Source: Neobacillus niacini (GTDB lineage Bacteria > Bacillota > Bacilli > Bacillales > Cytobacillaceae). Taken from it: a stretch of 64,000 nt of DNA. A model generated the notes under the pieces. That model was not told where the DNA came from and ran no database searches. It saw only the letters and a list, made by a program, of their open reading frames with translations. Shown piece by piece: positions 44,074 to 52,208 of the stretch. Location of the stretch: NCBI RefSeq assembly GCF_023715785.1, contig NZ_JAMBOX010000003.1, positions 186,001 to 250,000 of the forward strand, in the 5' to 3' direction. Within the stretch, counting starts at the first letter, position 1; each line of letters opens with the position of its first letter. A program made the position numbers and the translations under genes.

Positions 44074-45091
44074 ATTTATCTATCGTAGCCGGCACCTCTA
44101 AAATAATTTTTGTCCCTTTACCTGGTGAACTAGTTATCGCCAGGTGCCCGCCTACCGACCGTGCCCGTTCGTCCATACTGAACAGGCCGACTCCAGAAGT
44201 CTGCGTCCCCAAATGAAAACCCTTCCCTTTGTCCTCTACCATTACCCGGACGGCATCATCCATTTCCCGGATGGTGACTGAGGCGTCGGAGACATCTGCA
44301 TACTTCCAAATATTCGTTAATGCTTCCTGGATAATCCGGTATATTGTCAATTCAATACTAATATCCAAACGGCGATTTAATACACAATCAAAATAAACGT
44401 CAATCTGATGATGATCGGAGAAGCGCGTCAAATAGGAACGGATGGCCGGAACCAAACCAAGATCATCCAACACCGATGGACGCAATTCCCAGGAGATTTG
44501 CCGAATCTCCTCAATAAGTTGGGTGGCTTCCTCCTGCATCTGCTGAAGCAACGGATGGTCCATTTCCGCCAGCAGGCGATTAATGGTGATTAAATGGCTA
44601 TAGAGATTTTGGCCGATCCCATCATGCAGGTTCCGCGACAATCGCTTTCGTTCCTCTTCCTGAACATCGATGATCCTGGCCATCATTTTCTGCAATTCCC
44701 TCTCAACCCGTTTTCTTTCCGTCACCTCGTGCCGGATTGCCAGATATTGATAAGGCTTTCCCAGTTCGTTCATAAATGGAACAATCGTTGTATCCACCCA
44801 ATAATAGGTGCCATCCTTGGCCCTATTGCGGATTTCGCCCTTCCAAACCTCTCCAGATCCAATCGTTCGCCACATGTCCCGAAAAAATTCCTTCGAGTGA
44901 TAGCCTGAACTGATAACTCGGTGGTCACGCCCCAGCAATTCCTCGCGGGTGTACTTTGATATCTGGCAAAATGTATCGTTTACATATGTAATAATTCCCC
45001 GGGAATCCGTGATGACGACAATCGAAGATGCATCGAGGGCAAATTTGTAATCTAACAGTTCACTTTTTGCCTGACGTAAATCCCTGCCCAT
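44072..45091 (-). CDS. PAS-domain sensor histidine kinase (NarL-partner type)
   Basis: A 339-residue soluble kinase: PAS domain (residues ~15-125: GIITYVNDTFCQISKYTREELLG), a HisKA_3 region with RKRLSRNLHDGIGQNLYSHL, and an ATPase domain (ALTNIWKYADVSDAS; EDKGKGFHLG). The layout recalls NreB, but the PAS lacks the four-Cys [4Fe-4S] set, so it is not a standard NreB. It is the last gene of the long reductase operon. The start at 45091 follows GGGAGGATG; a much longer upstream frame overlapping the GAF gene is rejected. Confidence 0.85.
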   Translation of the reverse strand: MGRDLRQAKSELLDYKFALDASSIVVITDSRGIITYVNDTFCQISKYTREELLGRDHRVISSGYHSKEFFRDMWRTIGSGEVWKGEIRNRAKDGTYYWVDTTIVPFMNELGKPYQYLAIRHEVTERKRVERELQKMMARIIDVQEEERKRLSRNLHDGIGQNLYSHLITINRLLAEMDHPLLQQMQEEATQLIEEIRQISWELRPSVLDDLGLVPAIRSYLTRFSDHHQIDVYFDCVLNRRLDISIELTIYRIIQEALTNIWKYADVSDASVTIREMDDAVRVMVEDKGKGFHLGTQTSGVGLFSMDERARSVGGHLAITSSPGKGTKIILEVPATIDK

Positions 45092-45110
45092 TTCATTTCC
45101 ATCCTCCCTA

Positions 45111-45560
45111 TCATAGAATATCCCCCATAAGCAGCTGTTCCAATAGAGAAGCAGAATCTTGCACCATTTCCTGCTCTTGCTCCGAAAAAATGTATTTCTC
45201 CCGTTTTCCGACAAGCAATACTCCTTTAGGAACCGAATTAAAAAATAAAGGGACCGCATAGGTGGAAACAAGTTTTTCAGCGAGCATAATCGGATAATCT
45301 GTTACTTTCCCTGCAATGTTAGCAGGAAACTCTTCCAGCATCATCGGACTGCCGCTTGAAATAATCTTCCCCGCGATTCCTTTACCGAAACGGACGGTTA
45401 TTCGTTTGTATTTATCATTTAAATTTCCGGAGGCATAGTGCCATCTGACATCAGGACTACCTTCATTCTGCATCGCAAGACCAACAAATTCGCAGGAAAT
45501 TTGCTCTTTCAATTGCTCGCAAACCTGTATCACTGAGTGGAGTTCCCTTAGCTGTGACAT
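45111..45560 (-). CDS. GAF-domain protein (NreA-like position)
   Basis: A 149-residue single GAF domain (VGLAMQNEGSPDVRWHYASGN; RFGKGIAGKIISSGSPMMLEEF). In staphylococci NreA, a nitrate-binding GAF protein, is encoded with NreBC; the same neighbourhood here suggests a ligand-sensing partner for the kinases. Nitrate binding is inference only. The ATG at 45560 follows AAGGAG. Confidence 0.75.
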   Translation of the reverse strand: MSQLRELHSVIQVCEQLKEQISCEFVGLAMQNEGSPDVRWHYASGNLNDKYKRITVRFGKGIAGKIISSGSPMMLEEFPANIAGKVTDYPIMLAEKLVSTYAVPLFFNSVPKGVLLVGKREKYIFSEQEQEMVQDSASLLEQLLMGDIL

Positions 45561-45573
45561 GTCGTGTGTCTCC

Positions 45574-46227
45574 TTAAATACCATAACCCAATAACCCCTT
45601 TTTCACGGCATATTCGACGAGCTCCGGCCGGGTTTTCATTTGCAGTTTTTCCATCAGATTGCCTTTATGGGTTTCGACCGTTTTCACACTGATGACCAGC
45701 TGTTCGGCAATTTCCTTGTTGGAATACCCTTTGGCAATCAGGGTAAGCACTTCTTTTTCCCTGTCAGATAACAAATTATACGTATCACTTCCGTCATGCT
45801 TAATGCCTGACAGGTATTCTTCCATTAGCCGCTTTTGGGCCGAAGGGTGAAGATACGCATCGCCTCTGGCGACGGATTCAATTGCCGACATTAATTCGTC
45901 ATGCGGGGCACTTTTTAAAATACATCCTGATGCTCCGCCTTGAATTGCGCGGAATAAATATTCTTCATCATCATGCATGGTGAGAATCAATATGTTTACT
46001 TCAGGCATAAGTTTCTTTAATTCTTTTGTTGCCGACAGCCCATCTTTCCCGTGCGGCATGCTTAAGTCCATGACGACCACATTCGGTTTCAGCTTCTGTG
46101 CCTTTTTTATGCCTTCATTGCCTTCCGAGGCCTCCCCGACCACTTCGATTTCGGGATTCGTATTCAAGAGCATTTTCAGCCCGCTTCTTACAACAGCATG
46201 GTCATCTACCAATAGGATTTTTATCAA
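45574..46227 (-). CDS. NarL/NreC-type response regulator
   Basis: A 217-residue regulator: receiver with LLVDDHAVVRSG and phospho-acceptor in NVVVMDLSMPHGKDG, then LuxR HTH (LSDREKEVLTLIAKGYSNKEIAEQLVISVKTVETHKGNLMEKL). It sits between two kinases of the same operon and is the only regulator, so both may feed it. Probable control of the reductase genes. Confidence 0.88.
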   Translation of the reverse strand: MIKILLVDDHAVVRSGLKMLLNTNPEIEVVGEASEGNEGIKKAQKLKPNVVVMDLSMPHGKDGLSATKELKKLMPEVNILILTMHDDEEYLFRAIQGGASGCILKSAPHDELMSAIESVARGDAYLHPSAQKRLMEEYLSGIKHDGSDTYNLLSDREKEVLTLIAKGYSNKEIAEQLVISVKTVETHKGNLMEKLQMKTRPELVEYAVKKGLLGYGI

Positions 46228-46248
46228 AAATAAACTCTCCTTTCATGT

Positions 46249-46896
46249 CTATTCGAGTGGAAGAGATATTTCTACGGATGTTCCTTCTCCTATTTTAGAG
46301 GATATCACACACTGTCCGCCAGTCAGAAGCATTCGTTCCTTCATCACGGCAAGGCCGGATGAATCGCCATATTCCTTGGGCTGAAATCCCTTGCCAAAGT
46401 CATCAATCGTGATTTTCAATTCATCTTTTTTCCAAAAAAAGTTAATTTTAACATTCGATGTATCTGCGTATTTGGCAATATTCATCAATGCTTCCTGGCA
46501 AACCCTGAACACCGCAATCCTATCTTTCTCGGGAATTTGTTTCTCTATGCCGTCAGAGTTCAAATCAACGAGAATCCCAAATGTCGAAGTATAGCATTTA
46601 ATATAGCTTTTCATCGCTGGCAGCAGCCCTAACGTTGTGAGGGCAGGCGGATGCAATTCAACAGAAAGCAGCCTGATTTCCTGGATTGTTTTTCCAATCA
46701 GCAGTTCCATTTCACGGACATAATTTTTCATCGCCGGCTCTTGTGTCCCTGATTCGATAAATTGCAACCCCGTTAAAATACTGTACAGGTTTTGGCCGAC
46801 CCCTTCGTGAAGCTCCAACGCAATTCGCTTGATTTCCTCTTCCTGCGAATCGATAATATAGGAATTTATTTTCTGCTTCATTTTCAATGGATCCAT
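46249..46896 (-). CDS. Sensorless HisKA_3 histidine kinase
   Basis: A 215-residue kinase core: phospho-acceptor His in RIALELHEGVGQNLYSILTGL starts at about residue 24, followed by the ATPase domain (EALMNIAKYADTSNVK; DDFGKGFQPKEYG). There is no membrane or PAS domain, so it may take its signal from another protein, such as the GAF protein or one of the small proteins upstream. The start follows GGAGGGC. Confidence 0.85.
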   Translation of the reverse strand: MDPLKMKQKINSYIIDSQEEEIKRIALELHEGVGQNLYSILTGLQFIESGTQEPAMKNYVREMELLIGKTIQEIRLLSVELHPPALTTLGLLPAMKSYIKCYTSTFGILVDLNSDGIEKQIPEKDRIAVFRVCQEALMNIAKYADTSNVKINFFWKKDELKITIDDFGKGFQPKEYGDSSGLAVMKERMLLTGGQCVISSKIGEGTSVEISLPLE

Positions 46897-46937
46897 GACT
46901 GCCCTCCAATCCCTCTTATTAAAAAAGGCAGGGACTC

Positions 46938-47222
46938 TTACAAGACCTGTACCTTTTTCACTGTATAGGTTAAACCGCTATCCGCGTCATACGCCGACCA
47001 CAAGCTATCAGATTCGATGACCTGACTGGATAATGGAACGGCGAGAAAATACATATGGTCAAAGTAAAGCCGGATATGTGTCCCATCAGGACAAAGCTGA
47101 ACTTTTCGGATCGATTTTCGAACGGCCGGTGCCTGGTCTCCGTCCTCTTGGTCCAGAATCGCGATTTCCACCGATGCGCCGGAAAAGCGTTCTTTTACTG
47201 CTTCAAGATTAATGGCCCCCAC
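46938..47222 (-). CDS. Small conserved-context protein, unknown
   Basis: A 94-residue mostly beta protein (VRKSIRKVQLCPDGTHIRLYF; LTYTVKKVQVL at the end). The start is GTG; it overlaps the preceding gene by 14 bases, so it is translationally coupled. I do not recognise a family. Place in the operon suggests an accessory or sensing role for the reductase. Confidence 0.6.
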   Translation of the reverse strand: MGAINLEAVKERFSGASVEIAILDQEDGDQAPAVRKSIRKVQLCPDGTHIRLYFDHMYFLAVPLSSQVIESDSLWSAYDADSGLTYTVKKVQVL

Positions 47223-47520
47223 AGCTATTACACCCCTTCTTCACAGGGTAAATGAACATTTTATAACCCTGCAGATAATCCCAAAATTTGTCCTCAGCAT
47301 GATCCTCAATGAATTGAATTGTTTCATCCTCTGACTCCCATGTGCTCATGCCCTTAATTTCGGCGATGACCATTTCCGCCCCGTCAACGACCTTCTCCTC
47401 GAGATACCAATTTAAGCGTTTCTTGGCAAACAGCTTTTGCAGCAATTCTTCAATTTCGCTGGAAAAATCCCCAGCCTGCGGGCGGACAAAGCATAAATCG
47501 ATATAGGTTTCGCTAGTCAT
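47209..47520 (-). CDS. Small Cys-tailed protein, unknown
   Basis: A 103-residue acidic protein ending KKGCNSCGGH, a CxxC-GGH tail that could bind a metal or cluster. Start codon overlaps the end of the small membrane protein gene. No family recognised. It could be a chaperone or metal-delivery factor for the reductase, analogous in place to NarJ/TorD, though it lacks their helical pattern. Confidence 0.6.
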   Translation of the reverse strand: MTSETYIDLCFVRPQAGDFSSEIEELLQKLFAKKRLNWYLEEKVVDGAEMVIAEIKGMSTWESEDETIQFIEDHAEDKFWDYLQGYKMFIYPVKKGCNSCGGH

Positions 47521-47704
47521 TGACCATCACACCTTTTTTGTAAATCAGAAAGGCAACCGGGAATAGAATCACATTTACGACAGCGGCAATAATAGTATTA
47601 GTATAATTTTGATAAAAATATTGATGGACCATGTACTGGGTTGCAATGATATTCAACATTAAGACAGCGAGCAATAGGGCAACCGGGATATAACTACGCT
47701 TCAT
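47513..47704 (-). CDS. Small two-helix membrane protein
   Basis: A 63-residue protein with two hydrophobic spans (IPVALLLAVLMLNIIATQYM; IIAAVVNVILFPVAFLIYK) and a short loop with His and Tyr residues. It overlaps the Rieske gene by 11 bases and the next gene by 8. It may anchor the exported Rieske protein or join the cytochrome. Function unknown. Confidence 0.65.
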   Translation of the reverse strand: MKRSYIPVALLLAVLMLNIIATQYMVHQYFYQNYTNTIIAAVVNVILFPVAFLIYKKGVMVND

Positions 47705-48218
47705 AACGCTTCACCCCCACGGCATAAACAACGCCGTTTTCTACTTTTACATGGATTTCCGGAAGCGGTCGTCTTGGCGGTCCCGCAGTAGGTGCGCCTG
47801 TTTCCACATCAAACTTTCCATGGTGGCAGGGGCAAAGCAAATCGCCTTCATCCTTTTGCCAGAACACGGGGCAGCGCAGGTGGGTACATGCATTTTGGTA
47901 AGCAACAAATTTCTTCTCTGATAATCTGATCAAGATGGCGCTGTCGTGTTCGCCAGGGAAGTGAAAATCGACAGCATCCCCAACGGCCACCGAATTCAAA
48001 TCAGCAATTTTTTGTTTCGGATATTTTTTGTCACCTAGGCCACCCAGTTCCTTAGCGGCCAGAACTCCCCATGGGAGGGAGGAAACGGCGAACACGCCCG
48101 CTGCCCCTACCAATGTCTTCATAAAGCCACGGCGGTCAAGCTTTCGTTCATTGTTTCGATTTATATTATGGGTGTAATTATCTTCATTGAACGGGATTTT
48201 ATTATTTTTATCGCTCAT
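47694..48218 (-). CDS. Tat-exported Rieske [2Fe-2S] protein
   Basis: A 174-residue protein: residues 27-50 are a twin-Arg signal (KLDRRGFMKTLVGAAGVFAV), probably kept as a membrane anchor, and the C-terminal Rieske domain has ACTHLRCPVF and CPCHHGKFD as cluster-ligand boxes with the Pro loop GPPRRPLPE. It should face outside the membrane. In bc complexes and arsenite oxidases such subunits carry quinol electrons; here it is part of a reductase operon. Confidence 0.9.
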   Translation of the reverse strand: MSDKNNKIPFNEDNYTHNINRNNERKLDRRGFMKTLVGAAGVFAVSSLPWGVLAAKELGGLGDKKYPKQKIADLNSVAVGDAVDFHFPGEHDSAILIRLSEKKFVAYQNACTHLRCPVFWQKDEGDLLCPCHHGKFDVETGAPTAGPPRRPLPEIHVKVENGVVYAVGVKRYEA

Positions 48219-48229
48219 GGTAATCCCTC

Positions 48230-48793
48230 CTAGAACAGTTTGGTGACACCCTGCAGGATTCCAGGGAGATTCACACGTACGTTAGTTTCGCCTTCTAAAT
48301 ATGGCATGCTTGTTACCCACTTACCATTATCCAGGTTAAATTGCTTTTGTTTTGCTTCGATTTCTTCATCTGTTAACCACTGAAGTGTATTAGACGGACA
48401 TACGCTCGCGCACATTGGCGGAATACCATCCTTTGTGCGGTCAATGCAAAGGTCGCACTTATACATTAAATTCTGCTCGGTATCGAACTTCGGTATTCCA
48501 TAAGGGCAGGCAATAGTACAGTTTTGGCAGCCGATACACTTTTCCACAAGAGCAGACAGGACAGCTCCTGTTTCGTGAATTTGGATCGCCTGGGCAGGGC
48601 AGCTTCTTGCACATGCAGGATTCACACAGTGAAGGCACATTAATGGCATCGTTTGACGGTTAACAAGCGGGTTCACATCGTATACATAGTTGCGGTTACG
48701 CTCTTCGTGCCCTCCGCACTGCGTGCAGGCTGCTAAACAAGAACGGCACCCGATACAGTTTTCAAGTTCAAGATATAACCTCTTTTTTACCAC
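48230..48793 (-). CDS. Four-cluster ferredoxin subunit (DmsB/NrfC type)
   Basis: A 187-residue electron-transfer subunit with sixteen-Cys pattern: ENCIGCRSCLAACTQCGG, CLHCVNPACARSCPAQ, EKCIGCQNCTIACPYG and YKCDLCIDRTKDGIPPMCASVCPS, i.e. four [4Fe-4S] sites. No signal peptide. It should link a membrane cytochrome to the cytoplasmic molybdopterin subunit. It begins one base after the molybdopterin gene ends. Confidence 0.92.
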   Translation of the reverse strand: MVKKRLYLELENCIGCRSCLAACTQCGGHEERNRNYVYDVNPLVNRQTMPLMCLHCVNPACARSCPAQAIQIHETGAVLSALVEKCIGCQNCTIACPYGIPKFDTEQNLMYKCDLCIDRTKDGIPPMCASVCPSNTLQWLTDEEIEAKQKQFNLDNGKWVTSMPYLEGETNVRVNLPGILQGVTKLF

Positions 48794-48794
48794 T

Positions 48795-50984
48795 TTACTG
48801 CACCTTCTTCATTTCAAGTTTTTCAATCTGTGCGGCACAAGCCTTGAATTCCGGCATCCGAGAAATTGGATCAAGCGCACCAATGGTCAGGAGATTAATA
48901 GATTCATCATGTCCCCAGTGATACGGAACAAACACGGTATCTTTGCGAATCGCTTCGGTGATTTTCACCTTGTAAACAGCCTCGCCTCTTCTTGTATATA
49001 AACGTACATTTTCTTCGTGGTTGATATTATATTTTTCTGCTGTTTCCGGATGTACTTCTACAAATGGATCCGGACACATATCACGCAAAAATTGAATTCT
49101 TCTCGTTTGATTGCCAGACAAGTAGTGGTATACTACACGTCCAGAAGTTAATCGGAGCGGATATTCCTGATCCGGTTCCTCTGCTGGAGGTCTGTAAGGC
49201 AATGCAAAGATCTTTGCTCTACCATCTGGATGATAAAACTTCTTATCCAGGAATAAATGCGGTGTCCCAGGATCATTTTCCTCTTTACATGGCCAGAATA
49301 CGCCGTCTTGTTTTTCAATCTTATCCCAAGTAACCCCGTAATAATCAGCTACTCCACCTTTAGAAGCAACACGCAGTTCATTAAAGATATCTTCGGCACT
49401 TTTTAAGTGCGAAAAATAGTTGCCGCGGCCCATGCGTTCAGCAATTTCAATTTGAATTTGCCAGTCAGGCTTTGCTTCACCCAGCGGTTTTTGAGCTTGG
49501 TTAATTTTGATGATACGGCCTTCGACATTAGTGGTTGTTCCTTCATCCTCCGCCCAAGTAGTGGTTGGCAGAATGACATCGGCAAACTCTGCAGATTCAG
49601 ATAGATAAAAATCAACACATACCATGAAATCCAAGTTTTTCATCTGTTCACGTACATAATTTAGATTAGGGGCCGAAACGGCAGGATTAGAGCATAAAAG
49701 GTATAAAGCACGGATGGTCTTTTGCTCCATTAACCCAAACATTTCATAAGCAGAAACACCCTCTTTTGGCATTTCTTCTGGTTGGATTCCCCACACATTG
49801 GCGATATATTCCACATGCTCCGGATAGGCAATTTTACGGTAGCCAGGAAGCGCGTCTGCTTTTTGTCCATGTTCGCGGCCGCCTTGACCGTTTCCTTGTC
49901 CCGTAATCGTGGCAACCCCAGATTTAGGACGGCCAATTTTTCCAGTTACAAGGGCCATATTCGTATAGGCAGAAACATTATCTACCCCTTTAACCTGCTG
50001 CTCAATCCCCCGTGCAAACATAACGATTGCGTTTGGCGCTTTTCCGTAAATTTCTGCAGCACGGATAATTTTTTCAGGTGCCACACCCGTGACTTGACTT
50101 GTATACTCAGGTGTGAAATCTTTTACTACCTTCTTTGTTTCTTCAAAACCGTTCGTATGATTTGTTACAAACTCTTCATCCACATAACCATTTTTGATAA
50201 GCAGATTCAAAATACCATTTGCTAACGCCAAGTCTGTACCTGGTCTCAAATCAAGATGAAGATCCGCTCTTCTTGCAATCGGAGTCTCCCGCGGGTCTGC
50301 TACAATCACATAGCCCCCTCTTTCCTGAACCGCCCAAATACGGAACATCGAAGTTGGGTGACATTCTGCCGTATTACTGCCAGCCAAGAAGACACAATCA
50401 GTTTCATGTACATCTGTCCAAGGAACAGTAGAACCACGGTCGATTCCAAGAGAACGGTTTAGTCCGCCTGCTGCACTCGCCATGCAGAAACGTCCATTAT
50501 AATCGATATAACGAGTTTGTAGACCAACGCGGGCAAACTTCCCTGTCAGGTAGCATTTTTCATTTGTCATGGAAACTCCGCTATAGACGGAAATGGAATC
50601 TTTTCCATATTGCTCTTGCAGTCCTTTAAACTTGCTGACAATCAAGTCATAGGCCTCTTCCCAAGTGGCTTCACGGAATCCTTTGTTCGTGCCTTTTAAT
50701 GATTTATCTTCGCGAATTAGCGGTTTAAGGATACGATCCTGGTGGTTTACCTGCTGGTAAGCAGTAACGCCTTTGGGACACATTTTACCTAATGTAACCG
50801 GCCAATCGTAACGAGGCTCCACACCAATAATCTTATTGGTTTTCGTATTCACTCTTAAGTTCATCCCGCACTGCATCGCGCAATAGCTGCAGTGGGTCTT
50901 AACTAACGTTTCATCTGGATGATTTACATTTTCAATCTCTTTAAAGAACCGGTCTCTTTCATTCTTAAAATTAACCTCTTGCAT
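48795..50984 (-). CDS. Molybdopterin oxidoreductase, NasA/NarB-like catalytic subunit
   Basis: A 729-residue Mo-bisMGD enzyme. N-terminal [4Fe-4S] ligands C32, C35, C39 and C69 (HCSYCAMQCG...GKMCPKG), Mo-ligand Cys about residue 167 (DYNGRFCMASAAGG), the TGQGNGQGGREHG loop and a C-terminal MGD-binding domain (LTSGRVVYHYLSGNQTRR). The motifs are those of assimilatory nitrate reductases and formate dehydrogenase-like enzymes, yet the operon adds respiratory partners. No Tat signal, so cytoplasmic. The ATG at 50984 follows AAGGAGG and overlaps the cytochrome gene by 14 bases; the upstream frame to 51140 is rejected. Nitrate is the best guess for substrate; others (selenate, chlorate, formate) cannot be excluded. 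Confidence 0.9.
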   Translation of the reverse strand: MQEVNFKNERDRFFKEIENVNHPDETLVKTHCSYCAMQCGMNLRVNTKTNKIIGVEPRYDWPVTLGKMCPKGVTAYQQVNHQDRILKPLIREDKSLKGTNKGFREATWEEAYDLIVSKFKGLQEQYGKDSISVYSGVSMTNEKCYLTGKFARVGLQTRYIDYNGRFCMASAAGGLNRSLGIDRGSTVPWTDVHETDCVFLAGSNTAECHPTSMFRIWAVQERGGYVIVADPRETPIARRADLHLDLRPGTDLALANGILNLLIKNGYVDEEFVTNHTNGFEETKKVVKDFTPEYTSQVTGVAPEKIIRAAEIYGKAPNAIVMFARGIEQQVKGVDNVSAYTNMALVTGKIGRPKSGVATITGQGNGQGGREHGQKADALPGYRKIAYPEHVEYIANVWGIQPEEMPKEGVSAYEMFGLMEQKTIRALYLLCSNPAVSAPNLNYVREQMKNLDFMVCVDFYLSESAEFADVILPTTTWAEDEGTTTNVEGRIIKINQAQKPLGEAKPDWQIQIEIAERMGRGNYFSHLKSAEDIFNELRVASKGGVADYYGVTWDKIEKQDGVFWPCKEENDPGTPHLFLDKKFYHPDGRAKIFALPYRPPAEEPDQEYPLRLTSGRVVYHYLSGNQTRRIQFLRDMCPDPFVEVHPETAEKYNINHEENVRLYTRRGEAVYKVKITEAIRKDTVFVPYHWGHDESINLLTIGALDPISRMPEFKACAAQIEKLEMKKVQ

Positions 50985-52065
50985 TTTGGTTTGCCTCCTT
51001 GACCTTGACTTGGTGGGTAGGAATTCCCGAGAATCTTGCAATACGGTACTTTCTGCGGCACGGCAGGCAAAGTTCAGCAAGATTGAAGCCATCTTCCATG
51101 TTAAATTCCATGCTATTGACGCCCAAGACATTGATAACATCGGTTGATTGTTCTACTGAAACAAATTGCTCCCCACAAACCTTACATTCTTTCATATGCT
51201 GTTCCCCATAGTGTTCACGGTAGTTTCTTGCCAGCACGCTCATTGGACGGAATGGGATATGGGCAAGCTTACCGAACGGCAAGTAGATTAGAGTCACAAT
51301 GACTGAGAATTGGTGAATCAGTGACATTTGCGGCTGCATCCAGCCGTGTAAAAATACATTTTGAACAGTCAGTAACAGTCCAGTGACTGAAATCAATAAC
51401 AGTAAATAAAGCGGCAAGAAGTCGTACATAAATTTTTGTTCAGCTCTTGCCTGCATATTTTTCATGCGGCGGTAAAGGGCCATACAGACACCGGTAATAA
51501 CCATGATTGCTGAGATGTTTAATGCGTTATAGGAAAACCAAGCGATGATTCCATCAGCTTTAATATTGATCAAATTCATTCCCATTACAACCACCGTGTA
51601 GTAGCCGTTGTCTTCCATTGTGAAGTACATCCAGCTGAAAACCAGCGGGAAGGTTACTAAGCAGGCAAGCACGCAGCCCCAACCAATCAAAATGTGCTGC
51701 ATCCAGCGATAGAAGCCGCGCTTTTTGATGAAGTCATAAATCGCCAAGTGATTAACAGCTGTTTTCGCTGTGCTTTTTCTAAAAAGCAGCTTTAGTCCTT
51801 TTTTAATAATGATTTTGGTTGGCGGCCGTTCACCCCAAGAAATAAAGCGGTAAAAGAACCCACCGAGGAAAGTAAGCGTTCCTACCATATATCCATAAAG
51901 ATTCAAGTCGATATGGGTAAACATTCTTGTGCCGATAAACACTAAAATCGCTAGTCCTGCGACTGATAAAAACATTAATTTTGCAAATTTCGAAGCAAAC
52001 GCATCATTAACTGTGCTCTTTGTATTCGCAGCTGCATTAACTTGCATTTTATTAGTTGCTTGCAT
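50971..52065 (-). CDS. NarI/DsrM-like membrane cytochrome with CxxC pairs
   Basis: A 364-residue protein with about six membrane helices. His residues in WMQHILIGWG and SLIHQFSVIVTLIYLPFGKLAHIP fit a NarI/DsrM/HdrE haem b domain that oxidises quinol. A soluble tail has CKVCGEQF and CLPCRRKYR, a CxxC...CxxC zinc-ribbon or rubredoxin-like site not present in NarI. The ATG at 52065 follows GGAGGAGGAG; the frame to 52158 runs through a terminator. First gene of the reductase operon. Confidence 0.82.
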   Translation of the reverse strand: MQATNKMQVNAAANTKSTVNDAFASKFAKLMFLSVAGLAILVFIGTRMFTHIDLNLYGYMVGTLTFLGGFFYRFISWGERPPTKIIIKKGLKLLFRKSTAKTAVNHLAIYDFIKKRGFYRWMQHILIGWGCVLACLVTFPLVFSWMYFTMEDNGYYTVVVMGMNLINIKADGIIAWFSYNALNISAIMVITGVCMALYRRMKNMQARAEQKFMYDFLPLYLLLLISVTGLLLTVQNVFLHGWMQPQMSLIHQFSVIVTLIYLPFGKLAHIPFRPMSVLARNYREHYGEQHMKECKVCGEQFVSVEQSTDVINVLGVNSMEFNMEDGFNLAELCLPCRRKYRIARFSGIPTHQVKVKEANQNARG

Positions 52066-52070
52066 TAGAG

Positions 52071-52136
52071 CTCCTCCTCCAAAAAAATAACACTTCCGTT
52101 TTCTTACTCTTATTGTAAGAAAAAAGGAAGTGTTAT
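52071..52136 (-). terminator. Terminator/attenuator in front of the reductase operon
   Basis: On the minus strand AACACTTCC..TTCTTAC pairs with GTAAGAA..GGAAGTGTT, followed by ATTTTTTTT, which runs into the ribosome site GGAGGAGG of the cytochrome gene. It either ends the M50 peptidase transcript or attenuates the operon. Confidence 0.75.
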
Positions 52137-52192
52137 CTTTATCGGGGAACTCCCCCATCCTTAGGGAAAAAAAACCTTAGATATTCAAAATT

Positions 52193-52208
52193 TGACATAG
52201 GTTTGTCA
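52193..52208. promoter_or_regulatory. Inverted repeat TGACA-N6-TGTCA upstream of the reductase operon
   Basis: TGACATAGGTTTGTCA is a 5-base dyad with 6-base spacer, overlapping the M50 stop codon. It has the geometry of a Crp/Fnr-family site but not the Fnr sequence. Candidate operator only. Confidence 0.35.

Noticed and set aside
50985..51140. N-terminal extension of the molybdopterin subunit
   Set aside because: It is an out-of-frame shadow of the cytochrome gene; the ATG after AAGGAGG at 50984 is the true start.
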